50,813 nt of DNA from an uncultured Psychrobacillus sp. (GTDB lineage: Bacteria > Bacillota > Bacilli > Bacillales_A > Planococcaceae). The notes below the pieces were generated by a model, which saw only the letters and a program-made list of their open reading frames with translations, did not search any database and was not told the DNA's origin. The stretch covers positions 1-50,813 of the forward strand of contig CAKQHO010000012.1 of the NCBI GenBank assembly GCA_934234185.1, given 5' to 3'. Numbering within the stretch: the first letter of the stretch is position 1; each line of letters begins with the position of its first letter. Positions 16,951-25,965 of this stretch are shown here, one piece after another. The position numbers were made by a program, and so were the translations under genes.

Positions 16951-17767
16951 GATTACTTGGACTAGTAACCTCCTCTAGTATATTTACTGTCCATGAAATT
17001 ATAGTGGTGCTATCTCGTACCCTGTTTTTTTGGATGTTTTGAAAAATTGTTTTTACACTTTCTTCCCCATCGGTATTAATGAAAGCATTATAAATGGTTT
17101 GGGGGTTTGAATACGGTTCATTAGGACATTCAATTAGACCATCTGTGGTTATAAAAAGGCGGTTCTCTCCTTTTCTTAACTCTCTTATTCCCTTACTGTA
17201 ACAAGGAACTTTTTGCTCAAACGTATTAACCTGCCCTATCCATTCATAGAATTGTCTTTGATTTATTTGGTATTGACCTAATGCAGATAGCTCTGGGTGA
17301 AATAAATATAAAATGCAGTCTCCCACAGAAAACCACCAAATATATTTATCTTTTCTAACAACAATTAAACAAGCTGTTTCACCTTTTACATTTCGACAAG
17401 TGGATAAGAATTTCTTTGATTGAAACATACTTAGTATCTTTTCTTCTAGCGTCGTTAAGGTTTCTTGAGTTGTCTCTTTAGATAATAATTGCTTTATTTG
17501 ATTTTTTTCCTCTTCGAACAGCTCTAATACTTTTTCAGCACTTTCAGCTGTGTTATGTGCATCCAAAGCTATAACTAACTCCCAATCCTCTTTTTCGTTA
17601 AACCATACAAGGCATCCATCTTCATTCTTATACTGCCCTGCATTTGAATTTCCACCATATCGTCCAATCATTATATGATGTAAATAAGTGATGTTTTCTT
17701 TATCCACAAAGTTCTCTTGACTTCCAACCCAACTAAAATCTTTGGTATCATTATTCATATTGATCAT
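16934..17767 (-). CDS. PP2C-like protein phosphatase
   Basis: 277-aa metal-dependent Ser/Thr phosphatase of the PPM/PP2C fold. Motifs appear in order: GRYGGNSNAGQYKNEDG, IALDAHN (standing for the DGH/DGMGG motif), GETACLIVV, WWFSVGDC, FITTDGLIE and DSTTIISW. The metal-binding aspartates in LDAHN, TTDG and RDST are kept, so activity is likely. The ATG at 17767 lies inside the HIT gene (17-base overlap), with ATG 17758 as an alternative; the two are co-translated. No kinase is adjacent, so the target is unknown. Confidence 0.82.
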   Translation of the reverse strand: MINMNNDTKDFSWVGSQENFVDKENITYLHHIMIGRYGGNSNAGQYKNEDGCLVWFNEKEDWELVIALDAHNTAESAEKVLELFEEEKNQIKQLLSKETTQETLTTLEEKILSMFQSKKFLSTCRNVKGETACLIVVRKDKYIWWFSVGDCILYLFHPELSALGQYQINQRQFYEWIGQVNTFEQKVPCYSKGIRELRKGENRLFITTDGLIECPNEPYSNPQTIYNAFINTDGEESVKTIFQNIQKNRVRDSTTIISWTVNILEEVTSPSNQKESC

Positions 17768-18203
17768 TCTCTAAGTAAGTTTTAAGTCGATAACAAAGCT
17801 CCATAACTTCATCTTCTTCACCCATAGGTGCATCTTCCCAATCATAAACTTCCATCGGTCCCCAATGTTCTTTTGGTGTATTAGGATATCGGGCTACTAG
17901 ATGCATATGAAGATGCGGAACAGAATTTCCTGAGACAAGCGAGTAGATATGCTCAGCGTTTTCTACATTCTTTAATGCTTTACTTACTCTAGCTATAATG
18001 ACACCGAATGCTTTTGCTTCTTCTATTGTCATTTCAGCAAGTGTCGGTACATGTCTTTTAAGGTCAATCATAATATGGCCTAAATAATTTGGTTTACCAT
18101 TTCTATCAATATGCCCCACATACACGTACTCATCATCATAAATCATCATTCCAGAAGTTTTGATAATCCCTTCGTGTTTCTGACAAATAAAACAATCATT
18201 CAT
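17751..18203 (-). CDS. HIT family nucleotide hydrolase
   Basis: 150-aa histidine-triad protein. NDCFICQKHEG at the N-terminus is the common zinc-like CxxC opening and VPHLHMHLV near residue 95 is the histidine triad, whose middle histidine attacks the alpha-phosphate of AMP-linked substrates. The C-terminal extension (HWGPMEVYDWEDAP) is typical of the diadenosine-phosphate-hydrolase-like branch in Bacillales. It has GGGGGAAAT before the ATG. It is co-transcribed with the PP2C-like phosphatase, whose start it overlaps. Confidence 0.9.
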   Translation of the reverse strand: MNDCFICQKHEGIIKTSGMMIYDDEYVYVGHIDRNGKPNYLGHIMIDLKRHVPTLAEMTIEEAKAFGVIIARVSKALKNVENAEHIYSLVSGNSVPHLHMHLVARYPNTPKEHWGPMEVYDWEDAPMGEEDEVMELCYRLKTYLENDQYE

Positions 18204-18374
18204 TTGATTTCCCCCTTACTTATGTATTTAAGGCATTATAAAATGTAACGTCTTATATTTGTTTATAAACCTTTCAGGAAAACAATCGTCTTTACGTCTC
18301 CCCCTACAAGCTGGCATTAACATAAAACTCCCTTTTTTGAAGGATTCGACCCCAAAAATATAGTTAATATAAAA

Positions 18375-18407
18375 GGAGACACCAATCCTTACGAGAATGG
18401 TGTCTCC
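18375..18407 (-). terminator. Terminator of the TPP-enzyme gene
   Basis: Perfect ten-base stem GGAGACACCA (18375-18384) with TGGTGTCTCC (18398-18407), followed on the minus strand by TTTTATA. It lies about 60 bases beyond the stop at 18466. No other feature is seen between 18204 and 18465. Confidence 0.75.
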
Positions 18408-18465
18408 AAATTGTTATTTAAAGCTTTTTCATAACCGAACCTTTAACCTTATCAAAGCAACTTTT

Positions 18466-20103
18466 TTATTTACCAAATGAAGACAAAAATTTCACTCTGT
18501 CACCCATAGGAGGGACATTATTATCTACCAAAGAAATTTCCAATACTGCCGGTCCATCTAAATTCATTAAGTTAGAGACTGCCTCTTCTGTTAAGTCTTC
18601 AAAACTTTCTACTCGGTAGCTTGGGATGTTCATAGCTGCTGCCATAGCAGCAATGTTAATAGGTTCCTGCTCAAAAGTAGAATGAACACGTTTATATTGT
18701 AAAGAATGGCCATGGTAAACCATCCCTAGACGGGCGTTATTCATTACTACAAATAATATTGGAAGTTTATATTCTTTTGCTGTTAAGATTTCCATTCCAT
18801 GCATGAAGAAGCATCCATCTCCAGTTAATGCAACTGTTGGACGTTCTGGTTCAGCAAGCTTTGCCCCAATAGCAGTGGACAGACCGCTCCCCATCGCACC
18901 AAAATGAACATTGATATCAAATGTACTGTAATCTAGCACCTTCATATGGTGGATAACATATGCCATAAACTCACCAATATCTATCGTATATCTTGTAGAT
19001 CTAGGAAGATAAGACTGAAGCTGTAGCAAAACATTTTTCGTATTGTAATCTTCTGCAATCAACTTATCCATGGAAGGTAAATTTTTTTCTTTGCTTGTTG
19101 GAGAATAGCCTAATTCTTCTAATTCCTCAATTAACATAGACAGAGTTAAATCTATCTCTCCTAAGACAGGGATATCAATGGAATATTTTCGATTAAAAAC
19201 CGTTTCATCAAAATCCATTTGTACGGTAAAACGATTTTTAGTTAAATTATCGTTATAGTTATTGGTCGCTGTTTCACCTAAGCTCGAACCAATTACTACT
19301 AGACATTTACCCTCTCCATCATTTATCAGACTAGTTGCCTCTTCTGTACCCGCAAATCCAAATACCCCTTTCACTAAAGGATGATCTTCGCTAAGATAAC
19401 CTTTGGCCACTGGAGTGGTAATAATTGGCCAATCTAGCATTTCAGCCACTGTCAGCAAGGATTCTACTGAATTCCTCACACCCTGGCCTACAAATAGATA
19501 TCCACTTTTTCTGTCATGAAGCTCCTTTGCCACCTGGCGAATTACAGCTCTGTCCGGTGTAATTACATGCTTTGTTAATTGGGTTGGGATTTCTTCCTCT
19601 CCGCTAGGCCCTTGCTGAACATCTATTGGCATCCCAATATGAACAGGACCCGGCACCCCTGATACCGCAATTTTCGTAGCTTTTACAATCTCCTTAAGCA
19701 AGTCCTTGGAGTCTCGTACCGTAACGCTATACTTTGTAACCGAATGGAAAATTGGATCTGCATCTAACTCTTGGGAGGCATTAAGTCCCTCCGTATTCAC
19801 TGGAACAGCACCGGTTAAAAATATTACTGGCAAGTGTTCTCTCATCGCATTGGCAGCTCCAGTTACAAGATTCGTTCCTCCAGGCCCACTACTCCCAATA
19901 CAAACACTTACTCGATTTCCATACTTAGAATAGGCCGCTGCCATATAGGAAGCTGCTCCTTCATGCTTCGTTACAACTGGCGTAATTTCTGGCATATCAT
20001 ATAATTCATTAAAAAAGGCATTAACAGAACCTGCTGGAATTCCAAATACATGCTCTACACCTATATTTTTAAAATATTCCAATACTGAACGAACTGCTTT
20101 CAT
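18466..20103 (-). CDS. TPP-dependent enzyme, acetolactate synthase-like
   Basis: 545-aa thiamine-diphosphate enzyme with the three-domain layout of acetolactate synthase and pyruvate oxidase. The cofactor-activating glutamate is E48 in KHEGAA. The middle domain carries GQGVRN and VIGSSLGE. The C-terminal diphosphate site is GDGCFFMHGMEILTA...MNNARLG, with the GDG...NN spacing expected. It is monocistronic, so no acetolactate synthase small subunit or decarboxylase is nearby to fix its substrate. Catabolic acetolactate synthase, pyruvate oxidase or a 2-oxoacid decarboxylase are all possible. A very strong site (AGGGGGAAA) suggests high expression. Confidence 0.82.
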   Translation of the reverse strand: MKAVRSVLEYFKNIGVEHVFGIPAGSVNAFFNELYDMPEITPVVTKHEGAASYMAAAYSKYGNRVSVCIGSSGPGGTNLVTGAANAMREHLPVIFLTGAVPVNTEGLNASQELDADPIFHSVTKYSVTVRDSKDLLKEIVKATKIAVSGVPGPVHIGMPIDVQQGPSGEEEIPTQLTKHVITPDRAVIRQVAKELHDRKSGYLFVGQGVRNSVESLLTVAEMLDWPIITTPVAKGYLSEDHPLVKGVFGFAGTEEATSLINDGEGKCLVVIGSSLGETATNNYNDNLTKNRFTVQMDFDETVFNRKYSIDIPVLGEIDLTLSMLIEELEELGYSPTSKEKNLPSMDKLIAEDYNTKNVLLQLQSYLPRSTRYTIDIGEFMAYVIHHMKVLDYSTFDINVHFGAMGSGLSTAIGAKLAEPERPTVALTGDGCFFMHGMEILTAKEYKLPILFVVMNNARLGMVYHGHSLQYKRVHSTFEQEPINIAAMAAAMNIPSYRVESFEDLTEEAVSNLMNLDGPAVLEISLVDNNVPPMGDRVKFLSSFGK

Positions 20104-20125
20104 TATATTTCCCCCTAGTAGTAAA

Positions 20126-22873
20126 TTAACGCAGATACTTCTCTCTAATCTGATCTGCTGGCAAAGGTTTACTAAAATAGTAACCCTGCATCATATAACA
20201 TTCTTTCGAGAAAAGAAACTCTAATTGTTCCTTTGTTTCTACTCCCTCTGCAATTACATTTAGCTTCAAGTTCTGAGCTAATGTGATAATGGTATCTGTA
20301 ATTGCAGCATTACTATCATCTTCCTTATGGATATCTTGGACAAATGATTTATCAATCTTTAAAGCATCGATTGGAAAATTCTTAAGATACCCTAAAGAGG
20401 AATAGCCTGTCCCAAAATCATCGATAGCTATTTTAACTCCTAGCTCTTTTAATTGTTTCATCTTTCTAATAGTTACATCTGTGTTTTTGATAATTTGGTT
20501 TTCCGTTAGCTCTAAATGTAAAAATTGCGGAGCAAGATCTACATCATCTAACACTTTTTTCACCATAGGAACTAAGCCTCTTTCTTCAAACTGACGGCTT
20601 GATAAATTAACTGACACACTGAGATCCTTATACCCTGCTTTATGCCACTCCTTTAGCTGCTTACAAGCATTTAATAGTACCCACTCTCCAATAGGGACTA
20701 TTAAACCCGTCTCCTCTGCCAAAGGAATAAAATCTGCAGGAGAAATAATTCCCTCCGTCGAATGATTCCAACGCAATAAGGCCTCGACCCCAAACATGGC
20801 TTCTTTTGTATAATCCATTTGAGGCTGATAATAAATTTCCAGTTCTTTATTATCTAGGGCCTTGTACAATGCATTCTCTAGTTTAATACTATCCAACGTA
20901 CGATTGGTCATTTCACTGTGGAAATAGTGGTGGGATGTGCCAGACTTTTCTTTTGCCTTATACATAGCAGCATCGGCATTTTTAATAAGCTCTTCCTCGG
21001 TTTCTCCATCCTTCGGAAACATACTTATCCCGATACTTGTTTTAACAAATACCTCCGTCCCCATTAAAGAGAAGGGCTGAGCGAAAATACTAGATATTCC
21101 ATCTACTATATGAGATATCTCTTCTTTAGAATTCACTTCCGGAAGGATGACAGTAAATTCATCGCCACCCTGTCTAGATACAATACAGTCCTTTGGAATA
21201 ATTACCTGAAGTCTTTTGGATACATCTCTCAGAAGCAAGTCTCCATAACTGTGACCCATACTATCGTTAATTAACTTAAATCTATCTAAATCTAGATAAA
21301 GGACAGCAACCTGCTTATCCTCTTTTTTAGCTTTTATGATTGCTTTATTTAACTTTTCATGAAGCATTATACGGTTTGGTAAATCTGTAAGACTATCAAA
21401 ATAAGCAAGATATTTGATTTCCTCTTCGAGTTTCTTTCTTTCAGTGATGTCTTTGAAGGTTACTACTTGCCCCAGGACATTTTCCCCTTCTTTTATCAGC
21501 GATACAACATATTCTACCGGGAATTTTGTTCCGTCTTTGCGACAAAAATTACTATGGTTTTCTATGTTTAAATCTAAATGAAGAGGGGTACAAAAGATTT
21601 GGTTGTAGTCTTGACCAATTAGCTCATCCTTTTCATACCCAAGCATGGATTTACCAGCAGGATTACAGAAGGTAATTTCCCCATCTAGATTCAATCCAAA
21701 AATTCCTTCCCCTGCAGAGTTTAATATAAGTTCCTTCTCTTTACTTAAATGCTGAAGCTCTGCTATTACCTTTTCTAATTCTTTATTTTTTTCTAGCACC
21801 TCAGACGTTCTCTCTTCGATAATTATTTCCTGCTTTTCCATGTAAAGTAAATTGGAAAGAGAGGACGCCGTCGCATCTACTATGGATTGTGCCAAAAGTA
21901 CATCAGACTCCGAGTATACTATTCCATTGTCATCTAAATTTACTACTGCTATTGCTCCTAGGACTTCCCCCATCGAAACTAGTGGAAACATGAACATCCC
22001 TTTAATACCAAAGGTTTTGCAGGCCTCATGATTCGGTCGTTCATCAGAAAATACATCAGTAATTATTAATGGCTTCTTCGTCCTAATTACTTCTTGAAAG
22101 ACTAGATCATTTTGGTCAATATTATGTGTACGATGTGTTTTAATCCACTCTTCTTCGCTCCAGTCACTCTTTGCACTTAAACTTGCAGGCTTAATCTTTT
22201 TCTCTGCAATCGGGTCTAAAAGATGGACTCCTACGTTATCATTTTGGAGCACTCTAGCTACGTAATAGAAGCAACGGTCAATAATTTCCTGCATAGACGA
22301 GCACATGGACAGCTCCCGAGTCAAATCTAATAATAGCTGTTTTTCCGTTATTAAGTTTTCTTTTCTTTTTAAATTAGTAGCATTTTGAATAGCTACTCCA
22401 GCCATATTTACATATGCTTCTACGGCTTGAATCTCGCTGTCTGTTAAGTTCATCGGAATACCATAGTCAAATAGAAAGGCAAGTCCAAATAGTTCTCCCT
22501 CAAAAGAAATAGGCAAGGCTAAAAGCGATTTTATTTTAAAAGATTCTACAGCCCTTGGATCTGGTCTAGAGTCTTGTGACGTATCCGGAATATAAATAGT
22601 CTTTTGAGTCTCTATTACCTCTTTCGCCAGCAGATCAAATTCGGTTTCTATTAGATGCATATCCAACGTCATCCCATTGATAAGCTCAGGTTTCCCTACA
22701 AAACCGCGAAATTGCCCATCTTCCTGAGGTAGATAGATCCCTACTGAGTCACATTGTACAATTTCTTCAGAGATTGCTTTTACTACCTGCTCTAAAACTT
22801 CTCGCAAATCGAGTTTAGTATTTATTAACTTGGTTATATGAGCTAGACGAGAATATCTCGTTTGTTCTTTCAC
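20126..22873 (-). CDS. GAF-GAF-PAS-GGDEF-EAL c-di-GMP enzyme
   Basis: Multidomain signalling protein, 915 aa from a GTG at 22873 with GGAGG upstream; the ATG at 22909 has no site. Order: GAF (about 20-170), GAF (190-345), coiled coil (350-385), PAS (385-495), GGDEF (500-655), EAL (665-910). The cyclase motif is an intact GGDEF, and the phosphodiesterase domain keeps EALLRW, NLSSRQF, ELTEN, IDDFGTGYSS and KIDKSF, so both could work. No membrane segments are seen, so it is a cytoplasmic sensor. It lies 22 bases upstream of the TPP-enzyme start and may be co-transcribed with it. Confidence 0.92.
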   Translation of the reverse strand: MKEQTRYSRLAHITKLINTKLDLREVLEQVVKAISEEIVQCDSVGIYLPQEDGQFRGFVGKPELINGMTLDMHLIETEFDLLAKEVIETQKTIYIPDTSQDSRPDPRAVESFKIKSLLALPISFEGELFGLAFLFDYGIPMNLTDSEIQAVEAYVNMAGVAIQNATNLKRKENLITEKQLLLDLTRELSMCSSMQEIIDRCFYYVARVLQNDNVGVHLLDPIAEKKIKPASLSAKSDWSEEEWIKTHRTHNIDQNDLVFQEVIRTKKPLIITDVFSDERPNHEACKTFGIKGMFMFPLVSMGEVLGAIAVVNLDDNGIVYSESDVLLAQSIVDATASSLSNLLYMEKQEIIIEERTSEVLEKNKELEKVIAELQHLSKEKELILNSAGEGIFGLNLDGEITFCNPAGKSMLGYEKDELIGQDYNQIFCTPLHLDLNIENHSNFCRKDGTKFPVEYVVSLIKEGENVLGQVVTFKDITERKKLEEEIKYLAYFDSLTDLPNRIMLHEKLNKAIIKAKKEDKQVAVLYLDLDRFKLINDSMGHSYGDLLLRDVSKRLQVIIPKDCIVSRQGGDEFTVILPEVNSKEEISHIVDGISSIFAQPFSLMGTEVFVKTSIGISMFPKDGETEEELIKNADAAMYKAKEKSGTSHHYFHSEMTNRTLDSIKLENALYKALDNKELEIYYQPQMDYTKEAMFGVEALLRWNHSTEGIISPADFIPLAEETGLIVPIGEWVLLNACKQLKEWHKAGYKDLSVSVNLSSRQFEERGLVPMVKKVLDDVDLAPQFLHLELTENQIIKNTDVTIRKMKQLKELGVKIAIDDFGTGYSSLGYLKNFPIDALKIDKSFVQDIHKEDDSNAAITDTIITLAQNLKLNVIAEGVETKEQLEFLFSKECYMMQGYYFSKPLPADQIREKYLR

Positions 22874-23015
22874 TATAAGGTTCCTCCATTTTTCAACATT
22901 TCCTATCATATTTCGACTTTTACCTTTTTTCTTATCATATCATCTTTTTTTGCTTATTTATCCATATTATTAAAAAATCACCCAATATTATCAATATTTT
23001 TGACTAGCCACAAAT

Positions 23016-23053
23016 AAAAAAAAACAGACATTGTCTTAAGATGACTTTGTCTG
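23016..23053 (-). terminator. Terminator of the nucleoside transporter
   Basis: Stem CAGACA (23025-23030) with TGTCTG (23048-23053), followed on the minus strand by nine T (23024-23016), just after the stop at 23070. The inner part of the hairpin is imperfect. Confidence 0.7.
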
Positions 23054-23069
23054 CTTTTAGAAGCTTTAT

Positions 23070-24278
23070 TTACAAGAACATTCCAGCTATCGATGCGCTT
23101 AGCAATGATGCTAGCATACCAGCAAGTACTGCCTTTAAGCCTAATCGAGCAATATCTGCACGACGAGTTGGAGCTAATGATCCTAAGCCACCTAATAGGA
23201 TTGCCATAGAACTTAGGTTTGCAAATCCACATAGGGCAAAGCTAATTACAATGACTGTTTTAGGCTCTAAGTTTGGAATCTCTGGAGCAAAAGACATATA
23301 TGCAACGAATTCATTTAATACAAGCTTTTGACCGATAAATGAACCAGCAGTCACTGCCTCTGACCAAGGCACTCCCACAGCAAACGCTATTGGTGAGAAA
23401 ATAAAACCTAGAATACCCTCAATCGTTAGATCTGCACCAAATAATTCTCCAACCCAGCCTAACATGCCATTAAGGAGCGCAATTAGTGCGATAAATGCTA
23501 ACAGCATTGCCCCAACATTTGCAGCTAGCTTTAGTCCATCACTTGCTCCACGTGCAGCGGCATCAATTACGTTTACAGTAGAATCATCCTTTTCTAAAAG
23601 GAAATTCTCCTCGTTTACTTTTTCTGTTTCTGGCATAATCAGCTTAGCTATGATTAATCCTGCTGGTGCAGCCATAAAACTTGCTGCAAGTAAGTATTCC
23701 ATAGGAACCCCTAGTAACGAATAGCCAACTAAAACGGAACCAGAAACAGAGGCTAATCCACCCGTCATAACTGCAAATAACTCTGATTTAGTCATCCCTT
23801 TTATAAATGGACGTACGACAAGCGGAGCTTCCGTTTGACCAACAAAAATGTTGGCAGCAGCAGAAATAGATTCTGCTTTACTAGTACCTAGTAGCTTCGA
23901 AAGACCTCCTCCAATGACTTTAATGAAGAACTGCATAATTCCTAAATAATAAAGCACGGAAATCAATGCAGAGAAGAAAATAATAATGGTTAATATCGAT
24001 ATAACAAAAACAGTTCCATGAATTTCTGTGTCGGCTAGTGATCCAAATAAGAAGGATATCCCTTCATTTGCATAAGCAACCAAGTTGGAAACTATATCAG
24101 ATAGCTTTTTAAGCATCCATCTACCCGCTTCCCATTTCAGAACCATAAATGCAAATAAGATTTGTATCGCTAAACCACCTAAAATTGTACGGAAGTTTAA
24201 AGATTTTTTAGCATTAGAAAAAATGAAAGCGATTCCTAAAACGACTAGGATTCCACCAATTCCCCATAAAATATTCAT
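23070..24278 (-). CDS. nupC: Concentrative nucleoside transporter, NupC type
   Basis: 402-aa sodium- or proton-coupled nucleoside importer of the CNT family. It has about eight to ten membrane segments. The family signature GQTEAPLVVRPF is near residue 155, followed by MTGGLASVSGSVL, and the second half-repeat contains VPWSEAVTAGSFIGQKLVLNEF and FALCGFANLSSMAI. The ATG at 24278 is chosen because AAGAAGG lies 8 bases ahead; the GTG at 24287 is less likely. Its ATG overlaps the stop of a 20-codon upstream ORF (ATGA). B. subtilis NupC carries pyrimidine nucleosides; the exact specificity here is not shown. Confidence 0.93.
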   Translation of the reverse strand: MNILWGIGGILVVLGIAFIFSNAKKSLNFRTILGGLAIQILFAFMVLKWEAGRWMLKKLSDIVSNLVAYANEGISFLFGSLADTEIHGTVFVISILTIIIFFSALISVLYYLGIMQFFIKVIGGGLSKLLGTSKAESISAAANIFVGQTEAPLVVRPFIKGMTKSELFAVMTGGLASVSGSVLVGYSLLGVPMEYLLAASFMAAPAGLIIAKLIMPETEKVNEENFLLEKDDSTVNVIDAAARGASDGLKLAANVGAMLLAFIALIALLNGMLGWVGELFGADLTIEGILGFIFSPIAFAVGVPWSEAVTAGSFIGQKLVLNEFVAYMSFAPEIPNLEPKTVIVISFALCGFANLSSMAILLGGLGSLAPTRRADIARLGLKAVLAGMLASLLSASIAGMFL

Positions 24279-24337
24279 TCGTTGCACCTTCTTTTATTTA
24301 GTGACATCCCTAGGTCTTGAAGTACAATATCTCCCAT
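24275..24337 (-). CDS. 20-residue upstream ORF coupled to nupC
   Basis: Reads MGDIVLQDLGMSLNKRRCNE, with AGGGG 8 bases before the ATG. Its TGA overlaps the nupC ATG by 4 bases, so translation of the two should be coupled. It could be a leader peptide or simply prime nupC translation. It shows no run of one codon that would point to classical attenuation. Confidence 0.45.
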   Translation of the reverse strand: MGDIVLQDLGMSLNKRRCNE

Positions 24338-24395
24338 GATGTTTTCCCCTATATCCATAAACCAAACGAATTAATTAAAATATTAACAAGATGTT

Positions 24396-24404
24396 ATTCT
24401 AGCA
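24396..24404 (-). promoter_or_regulatory. Extended -10 promoter of the nupC unit
   Basis: Minus strand TGCTAGAAT (24404-24396), an extended -10 element with a poor -35 box upstream. Transcription would start about 50 bases before the 20-codon ORF. Confidence 0.4.
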
Positions 24405-24434
24405 TAGAAAAATTAGAACTCTAAAAAGAAAAAA

Positions 24435-24465
24435 AATTCGATTACTTTTTTAAAGTAACCGAATT
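24435..24465 (-). terminator. Terminator of the YkuI-like gene
   Basis: Fourteen-base stem AATTCGATTACTTT (24435-24448) with AAAGTAACCGAATT (24452-24465), one G-U wobble, followed on the minus strand by a T-rich run. It lies beyond the 22-codon ORF, which is therefore on the same transcript as the YkuI-like gene. Confidence 0.75.
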
Positions 24466-24532
24466 CTGTCTATTTATTTACGTATATTATTAACGTAATA
24501 ATATTTATTTATTCATCATGTCTATATCCACA

Positions 24533-24601
24533 TTAAATACGGGGATTACCGATGCCCATTCTTGTTATATTGGTTAGCCAAATACTAGGGGCACCTATCA
24601 T
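24533..24601 (-). CDS. Candidate 22-residue protein downstream of ykuI-like gene
   Basis: The ATG at 24601 follows AGAGGACC and lies 11 bases after the stop of the degenerate-EAL gene. It reads MIGAPSIWLTNITRMGIGNP then RI and a stop. Spacing, ribosome binding site and a downstream terminator all suit a real small protein. The composition (Trp, several Ile, Gly-Asn-Pro) is not obviously random, but I recognise no family. Confidence 0.45.
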   Translation of the reverse strand: MIGAPSIWLTNITRMGIGNPRI

Positions 24602-24612
24602 TTATGGTCCTC

Positions 24613-25818
24613 TTATCTAAATATATTATATTTAAACAAATAGTCATAGGTTATATCAATAAACAAATATTCATTTTCCTCTAATGGGATGGAAAATGTA
24701 CGCGTTAATTCTCCCGTATCAATATCACTGTATACATCTGAAAAAATACCTTTGTGATCGTTTCTCATTTTAATAATTGTTTTTAGGAAGTACGGACGCC
24801 AGCTCCAGTTTTTATTTAGCGCATCTATCTGGACGGTCCATAACCCGTTTTTCCGTATTATATTTGGGGATGTTTGAAAGCCTTCTTCATCACAAATATA
24901 TAATCTAAAGGTACAATCCTCTAATTCTCTTGCAAGCTCCAATAAAAGCTCAGGTGATTTGCTCGTAGGCATTACTCGCTGAACCTCTCCCTCTAGCTTA
25001 GCCTCTAGCTGCTTCAGGGTTTTATAGTTTTCTTCTAAAAGTCGCTTTTCCGTAGCTATAAATTGTCTACATCGTTCCTTAAAGCTATTTTTTAATTGCT
25101 CCCGAGGAATAAAGCCAGTAGCTGCCTTTGCTAAATATTTACCTTGATAATATCGACCACTATTTTTCCAGGCAAATTGCAGCTGGTGAACTGTATCTAT
25201 CCCTTCAAATAACATGTTCGCCCCTATTTTTCGAGCGAGCGCACTTAAAGAAGTAAACAAGTCATTCTGTGCACCCCATGATTCATAGCTAAGCTGCTCG
25301 ATATTAACCTTTAAAATATTGGGTGAAAGCATCTTAATATAATCCAAGTGACTCTCTGATCCCACCTGGTTAATTGCAACTTTTACTCCATATGTTTTAT
25401 AGTACCGTAGAATATTTTGGAGCTGATTAAAATCTCCTTTATAGTTGTGCTCAGATAATACGATCACAATTCTTGAAAGCTCCTCCTCCGATATATATTG
25501 CTTTATAATATCAAAGAAGCTTTCTCCATAATCCAGCACTAACAGGTTTGCGTTGCAAGGAAGATAAATATCAAAGTTTTTTGGTTCTATTTCCAACTCA
25601 GCAAGGGCTTTATGTAAAATCTTGTGCTGTACCTCTAGACGATATTCTTCTGGTATCTCTTCATCATATGGAAAATGGTTTAACATAATCCATTCCTCAT
25701 TCTTCCATAACTTTCCGGAGATTTCATACGCTACCACTACATGCTCATCTGCACTAAATATAGGTTGATAAAATGGAGTTAAACTATCTAAGTTGGTGAG
25801 TACTTCTATTGCATCCAT
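24613..25818 (-). CDS. YkuI-like degenerate EAL-domain protein
   Basis: 401-aa homologue of B. subtilis YkuI, an EAL domain plus a C-terminal PAS-like domain. Family landmarks are FYQPIFSADE, IPEEYRLEV, NANLLVLDYGESFF, YYKTYGVK, GRYYQGKYL, CDEEGF and NWSWRPYFL. Key phosphodiesterase positions are lost: EAL is EIS, the ExTE glutamate region reads VLSEHN, the DD motif is NQVGSES, and KxD is KVNIEQ. It is therefore unlikely to cleave c-di-GMP and may bind it or a partner only. It has no membrane segment. The large GGDEF-EAL protein is encoded nearby. Confidence 0.85.
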   Translation of the reverse strand: MDAIEVLTNLDSLTPFYQPIFSADEHVVVAYEISGKLWKNEEWIMLNHFPYDEEIPEEYRLEVQHKILHKALAELEIEPKNFDIYLPCNANLLVLDYGESFFDIIKQYISEEELSRIVIVLSEHNYKGDFNQLQNILRYYKTYGVKVAINQVGSESHLDYIKMLSPNILKVNIEQLSYESWGAQNDLFTSLSALARKIGANMLFEGIDTVHQLQFAWKNSGRYYQGKYLAKAATGFIPREQLKNSFKERCRQFIATEKRLLEENYKTLKQLEAKLEGEVQRVMPTSKSPELLLELARELEDCTFRLYICDEEGFQTSPNIIRKNGLWTVQIDALNKNWSWRPYFLKTIIKMRNDHKGIFSDVYSDIDTGELTRTFSIPLEENEYLFIDITYDYLFKYNIFR

Positions 25819-25965
25819 CCGATAACCTCCTTTATAAACAATTTAAATTATCAGTAAATTTTAATCTATAGTTACATAATAAATTTCTCAAGCATTGAAC
25901 ACAAGTTAGTTGAATTGAATTTTTATAAACTTATTACGTATTATTATACATTAATTTGCTACACT

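Noticed and set aside
22978..23232. 84-codon minus-strand frame
   Set aside because: It overlaps nupC and its terminator in a different frame and is a shadow.
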